Shown: positions 14,276 to 17,456 of the stretch, piece by piece | Position numbering within the stretch: the stretch's first letter is position 1 | Layout of the letters: each line of letters begins with the position of its first letter | Assembly: GCA_023249815.1 (NCBI GenBank) | Contig: JAHFBX010000022.1 | Span: 1-17,456 of the forward strand | DNA: 17,456 nt | Reading direction: 5' to 3' | DNA from: Candidatus Eiseniibacteriota bacterium | GTDB lineage: Bacteria > Eisenbacteria > RBG-16-71-46 | Made by a program: the position numbers and the translations under genes | Notes under the pieces: generated by a model | The model's database searches: none | The model's input: only the letters and a program-made list of their open reading frames with translations | What the model was told of the DNA's origin: nothing

Positions 14276-15277
14276 CTAGCGCGGTCTCGGCAGCGCGGGC
14301 TGTAGGATCGCGGCGAGCACCAGCGCGAACAGCGCGCCGAGCGAACCCGCCCCCGCCCCGACGAGCAGCGGCGGCAACCACACGGACGCGATCGGGCGGA
14401 CGAGCGGCCGCGCAGGCGGTACGTCGTGCTTCGCGAACGCGGCCCAGGGATTCCCGACACGGTTGTCGAGTGCCACCAGCGAAGCGGCGGACGCCCTTGT
14501 GGCGAACTCTTGCTGGGCCGCCGACTCCCACGCGAGGAGCTGCTGGCGGATCGGCTCGAGCAGCCGCGCGCGCGAGCGCTGCCAGCGCCGCCACGCGTCA
14601 GCGCGCGCGGTCGGAAGCCAACCGCTCCATACCAAGGAATCCGCGAACCATCGGGTCTCGAGCCGCGTCGCCTCGACCACCGCCGAGAGCAGCACGGTCG
14701 CGTCGCGGTCGTCCACCACCCAGGTGACGTTGAGCCAGGCGTCCTCGACGTCCGGCGGCGCGCTCTCCTCGGGCGTCGGGCGGCTCGGACTCGCGAGCGG
14801 CAGGTCTCGTGCGAGGTCACGGCCCCACTGCGTTCGCGCGAGCAGCACGGCGGCGCAAGCCGCATTGCGCGTACGAGTGGCCTTCGCGGGCGCGCTGTCC
14901 GCCGCGCGCCAGCTCTGGCGTGTCCGCGCGTAGGCCGCGGCGAGGTCCGACGACGACGGCGCGTGGCGCGCGGCGAACGCGCGCGTGAGCCTGCGCGCCG
15001 AGGCCGCCGAGCCCGCGGTCACGACGAGGTCGATCCCGTCCTCGCGCGCCTCGAGCCGCGCGGTCTCTCCAGCCCGGGCGGCGTGCGGCCAGTCTCTCGC
15101 GGCGGGGAGGCCCGCACTCCACGCCAACCGAGCCTCGAAGCGGGCACCGCGCGGTGGCGCGATCGCGAGCGCGCCGGCGCAGCCCACCAGGATGCCGACC
15201 CACAAGCTCCACAGGATGGTGCGTGAGCGGATCGGGGTGCGCGTGGCGCGGTCGGAGGCGGCTTCCGTGTCGCGCAT
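14276..15277 (-). CDS. Wzz-like polysaccharide co-polymerase (chain-length determinant type) inner-membrane protein, 333 aa
   Basis: The topology is that of polysaccharide co-polymerases: a short cytoplasmic start (1-20), a first membrane helix (about 21-40, ILWSLWVGILVGCAGALAIA), a long periplasmic region of about 250 residues, and a second membrane helix near the end (about 299-325, VWLPPLLVGAGAGSLGALFALVLAA). The double proline at the start of the second helix is typical. The beginning of the periplasmic part (FEARLAWSAGLP, then a strand ending DLVVTAGSAASARRLTRAFAARH) follows the Wzz alpha/beta order. The middle is rich in Arg, Ala and Trp and is predicted helical. Sequence identity to classical Wzz is evidently low; the call rests on topology and on the translationally coupled CpsD-like partner, the usual pairing in Gram-positive-type and split Wzc systems. 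ATG 15277 has a GGAG ribosome site. Expected role: setting the length of an exported polysaccharide. Confidence 0.66.
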   Translation of the reverse strand: MRDTEAASDRATRTPIRSRTILWSLWVGILVGCAGALAIAPPRGARFEARLAWSAGLPAARDWPHAARAGETARLEAREDGIDLVVTAGSAASARRLTRAFAARHAPSSSDLAAAYARTRQSWRAADSAPAKATRTRNAACAAVLLARTQWGRDLARDLPLASPSRPTPEESAPPDVEDAWLNVTWVVDDRDATVLLSAVVEATRLETRWFADSLVWSGWLPTARADAWRRWQRSRARLLEPIRQQLLAWESAAQQEFATRASAASLVALDNRVGNPWAAFAKHDVPPARPLVRPIASVWLPPLLVGAGAGSLGALFALVLAAILQPALPRPR

Positions 15278-15347
15278 CGAGGTCTCCGGGGCAGCGAAGT
15301 GAGGCGGCGCGCGGCCCGCTTCCCGCGAGCCGAACGCACGTTAGTCC

Positions 15348-15365
15348 TGCGCCCGACACGGCGCA
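15348..15365 (-). other. Weak hairpin in the gap between the kinase and co-polymerase genes
   Basis: On the minus strand TGCGCC-GTGTCG-GGCGCA forms a 6-bp stem, 12 bases after the kinase stop. It could partly terminate transcription and separate the signalling pair from the polysaccharide genes, but it is short and has no U-tract. Confidence 0.3.
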
Positions 15366-15377
15366 AGCCTGACTCGC

Positions 15378-17123
15378 TCAGGCGGCGCGGGATTCCTCCG
15401 CGGACCCACGCTCGGCGGTCGGCAGCGTGAACCAGAACGTGCTGCCCTCCCCCGGCATGCTCTCGACGCCGATGCGCCCGCCGTGCTGCTCGATGATGCC
15501 CTTGCAGATGACGAGGCCCAGCCCCGTGCCCCCCACCTTGCGCGTGGAGCCGGAGTCGATCTGCTGGAACTTGCGGAACAGCCGCGGCAGGTCCTTCGCC
15601 GCGATGCCCTCGCCATGGTCGCGCACCGACACGCGCAGCACGTTCTCCGACGCCGTGGCCTCGATCCGCACACTCCCGCCCGGAGGTGAGAATTTGATCG
15701 CGTTCGAGAGCAGGTTCGTGACCACCTGCGTGATGCGATGCGGATCGAGTAGGACTTCGGGCAGCCGCTGGGGCAGCGACACCTCGAGCTTGATCTTCCG
15801 CTCCTCGAGCAGCATGCGCAGGTTCTGCGCCGCAGCCTGGACGACCGGCTCCAGCCGCTGACGTTCGATCGTCATGGGCAGCGACGCCGCCTCGATCTTC
15901 GAGAAGTCGAGGATGTCATTGATGAGCAACAATAGCCGCTCGGCGTTCGCGTGCGCGATGCTCAGGAGCTTGGTCTGTTGCTCGGAGTTCTGGAAGTAAC
16001 GCGCGTCCGACAGCAGCTCCACCGCGCCCTTCACCGAGGTCAGCGGCGTGCGAATCTCGTGGGACACGACGGCCACGAAGTCGGACTTGAGGCGGTCGAG
16101 GGCCTTGGCGCGGTCGAACAGCTGCGAGTTCCGCACCTGCACCGCGGCCTGTGTCGCGAACATGCGCAGGAACTCGAGATCGTCGTCCGTGAAACCCTCG
16201 GCACCGTCCATCACGATCATGACCCCGATGGTCTGGCGCTCCTGCACCATGGGCACGGCGAGCACCTCGTGCGCGACGGCGCCGTCGAAGCCCGGTAGCT
16301 CGAACGGCGCCGCATCAGGCGCGCCTCGACGCGCCGGCAACCGGCCCTCGGCGACCTCACCCAGCAGGCCCTGGCCCGCGGTGAAATGCGGCCCCGTGTC
16401 GTCGCGGAGCAGCAGCTCGATGCCGTGCGCGACGGCGCCGCGGAACTCCCCGGTGTTCTCAATCTGAAGATAGATGACCGCGGCGCGGGCGGCGACTAGG
16501 CGCGTGGCGGTCTCGACGATCCGCGTCAGCCGTGGCTGCAGCTCGAGATTCGCGCCGATCTCCATGGACACGCGGTAGAGCGTGTCGAGGTTTCGCGTCG
16601 CGAGCGCGATGCGCTCGCGAAGTTCCTGCTCGTGGCGCTGCAGCACTTCGTTCTGGCGCCGCAGCTGCTCGAGCAGCGCCTTGTTCTCCACCTTGAGCTG
16701 GCGGTTTCTGAGATGTCGGTTCAGCGTGCGCGGGATCTCGGTGATGTCCTCGAACGGCTTCGTGATGTAGTCGCTCGCGCCCTGGCGGAGCGCGTCGATC
16801 GAGTTCTGCACGGTGGCATGCCCGGTCATGAGCACGACGGCCACCTCGGGATCGCGCGAGCGCGCGACGCGCATGACGTCCAGGCCCGACTTCCCGGGCA
16901 GCGAGATGTCGGTCAGGATCAAGTCCGGGCAGTCCGCCGCGATCAGGCGCAACGCCTCCTCGCCCGACACCACGAACGTGAGCGCGAACCCTTCGTCGGC
17001 GAGCACCTCGCGCAGCACGTCGGCCACCGAGTCGTCGTCCTCCACCACCATGACCCGGGCGGGAGGCGCGAACAGCTCGGGCTCTCCGCTCCGTTCGCGA
17101 GCAGGGCCGGGGTCGGGGGTCAT
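15378..17123 (-). CDS. Hybrid signalling protein: N-terminal receiver, coiled coil, GAF, histidine kinase, 581 aa
   Basis: This is a soluble cytoplasmic sensor kinase with a receiver at the front. REC (about 22-135) has acidic E28/D29/D30, phospho-acceptor D72 (LILTDISLPGKSG), T100 and K122 (ITKPF), so it should be phosphorylatable. A coiled coil follows (about 135-180, LKVENKALLEQLRRQNEVLQ). Then comes a GAF sensor domain (about 190-335, with GLLGEVAEG and VLAVPMVQERQTIGVMIV). HisKA has H355 in the box SHEIRTPLTSVKG. The HATPase domain has N474 (NLLSNAIKFSPPGG), the G1 box DHGEGI (502-507) and G2 GGTGLGL (531-537). No membrane segment and no DNA-binding output are present, so it probably relays to other proteins. 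ATG 17123 is 12 bases after the GGDEF gene's stop, and its GAGGA ribosome site overlaps that stop, which indicates coupled translation. It precedes the polysaccharide genes on the same strand after a 100-bp gap. Confidence 0.93.
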   Translation of the reverse strand: MTPDPGPARERSGEPELFAPPARVMVVEDDDSVADVLREVLADEGFALTFVVSGEEALRLIAADCPDLILTDISLPGKSGLDVMRVARSRDPEVAVVLMTGHATVQNSIDALRQGASDYITKPFEDITEIPRTLNRHLRNRQLKVENKALLEQLRRQNEVLQRHEQELRERIALATRNLDTLYRVSMEIGANLELQPRLTRIVETATRLVAARAAVIYLQIENTGEFRGAVAHGIELLLRDDTGPHFTAGQGLLGEVAEGRLPARRGAPDAAPFELPGFDGAVAHEVLAVPMVQERQTIGVMIVMDGAEGFTDDDLEFLRMFATQAAVQVRNSQLFDRAKALDRLKSDFVAVVSHEIRTPLTSVKGAVELLSDARYFQNSEQQTKLLSIAHANAERLLLLINDILDFSKIEAASLPMTIERQRLEPVVQAAAQNLRMLLEERKIKLEVSLPQRLPEVLLDPHRITQVVTNLLSNAIKFSPPGGSVRIEATASENVLRVSVRDHGEGIAAKDLPRLFRKFQQIDSGSTRKVGGTGLGLVICKGIIEQHGGRIGVESMPGEGSTFWFTLPTAERGSAEESRAA

Positions 17124-17135
17124 GGGCTCAAGTCC

Positions 17136-17456
17136 TCAGTGCGTCTGCGTGGGTCCACTCGCCGCCGTGCGATGCCGCCCCGCCTTCTTGGCGAGCCCCA
17201 GCGCGCGCTCGGCGGCGCCGAGCAGCTCCGTGGGGTCCATGCCGTCGCGCGGGGCCGAGGCCACGCCGGCGGACACGCTCAGGGTGCCGACGCGCGGGAA
17301 GCGATGGCCCTCGAGCGCGTGGCGAAGCCGCTCGGCGAGCCTGCGAGCCGGGGCCAGGTCGCAGTCCGGGAGCAGCACCCCGAACTCGTCCCCTCCCACG
17401 CGCGCGACGAAGTCGCCCTCGCGCAACGCGAGGCGCAGCACGAGCGCGCACTCTGC
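17136..17456 (-). CDS. GGDEF-domain diguanylate cyclase, C-terminal 106 residues (N-terminus beyond the window)
   Basis: The frame is open at the right window edge and ends with TGA at 17138-17136. It contains RVGGDEFGVLLPDCD (GGDEF at fragment residues 21-25) and the late GGDEF-domain strand TLSVSAGVASAP (58-69). These indicate an active cyclase that makes c-di-GMP from two GTP. R12-E-G-D15 lies exactly five residues before GGDEF and forms an intact I-site (RxxD), so product inhibition is expected. After the domain only a short tail remains (GRHRTAASGPTQTH). Any sensor or receiver domain would be upstream, outside the window. It is translationally coupled to the receiver-kinase gene, which suggests that the two act in one pathway. 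Confidence 0.92.
   Translation of the reverse strand, partial: AECALVLRLALREGDFVARVGGDEFGVLLPDCDLAPARRLAERLRHALEGHRFPRVGTLSVSAGVASAPRDGMDPTELLGAAERALGLAKKAGRHRTAASGPTQTH

Noticed and set aside
1..17456. Insertion sequences, CRISPR arrays, integrase or attachment sites
   Set aside because: I found no transposase or integrase protein, no regularly spaced direct repeats and no long terminal inverted repeats; the palindromes seen are single local hairpins.

Overview
This is a chromosomal window of very high GC content. It has GTG and TTG starts, long antisense shadow frames, and GC-rich hairpins instead of U-tracted terminators at gene ends. Several proteins need a Gram-negative envelope: a Wzi-like outer-membrane barrel, a Wzz-like polysaccharide co-polymerase and several exported proteins. 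The gene mix is compatible with a GC-rich FCB-type lineage such as Eisenbacteria or Gemmatimonadota. That is an inference from style and gene families; there is no rRNA or other marker here that decides it. I see no transposase, integrase, phage gene, CRISPR array, tRNA or rRNA.

Layout from left to right. (1) Positions 1-3816, minus strand: valS (valyl-tRNA synthetase), followed downstream by the N-terminal part of an exported DUF4139-type protein that runs off the left edge. (2) 3977-5587, plus: a Wzi-family outer-membrane beta-barrel, divergent from valS. (3) 5676-6557, minus: an exported protein of unknown family, convergent with the barrel gene, with a perfect 32-bp palindrome between the two. 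(4) 7028-9040, plus: an exported M13 (neprilysin/PepO) metallopeptidase with complete catalytic motifs, then a 28-bp palindrome, then a two-domain VOC ring-cleaving dioxygenase-like protein (9180-10106). (5) 10132-11070, minus: a GalE-like NAD-dependent sugar-nucleotide epimerase, divergent from a secreted metzincin-like protein (11363-12172, plus) whose first zinc-ligand histidine is glutamine. A 22-bp perfect palindrome lies in the divergent gap. (6) 12268-17456, minus: five genes on one strand. In transcription order these are a GGDEF diguanylate cyclase (5' end cut by the window), a REC-GAF-histidine kinase, a Wzz-like co-polymerase, a BY-kinase/CpsD-like protein without a P-loop lysine, and a GT-B glycosyltransferase-like protein.

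How the genes may work together. The right-hand block looks like surface-polysaccharide machinery joined to signalling. c-di-GMP and two-component genes come first. Next is a co-polymerase plus its usual cytoplasmic ATPase partner, here apparently catalytically dead, and then a transferase that has lost the usual EX7E glutamates. The epimerase (sugar-nucleotide supply) and the Wzi-like barrel (surface attachment of polysaccharide) elsewhere in the window could serve the same pathway. The window also carries two exported metallopeptidase-family proteins. The least ordinary features are the degenerate BY-kinase/glycosyltransferase pair, the Gln-for-His metzincin-like site, and a T-box-like element in the valS leader.
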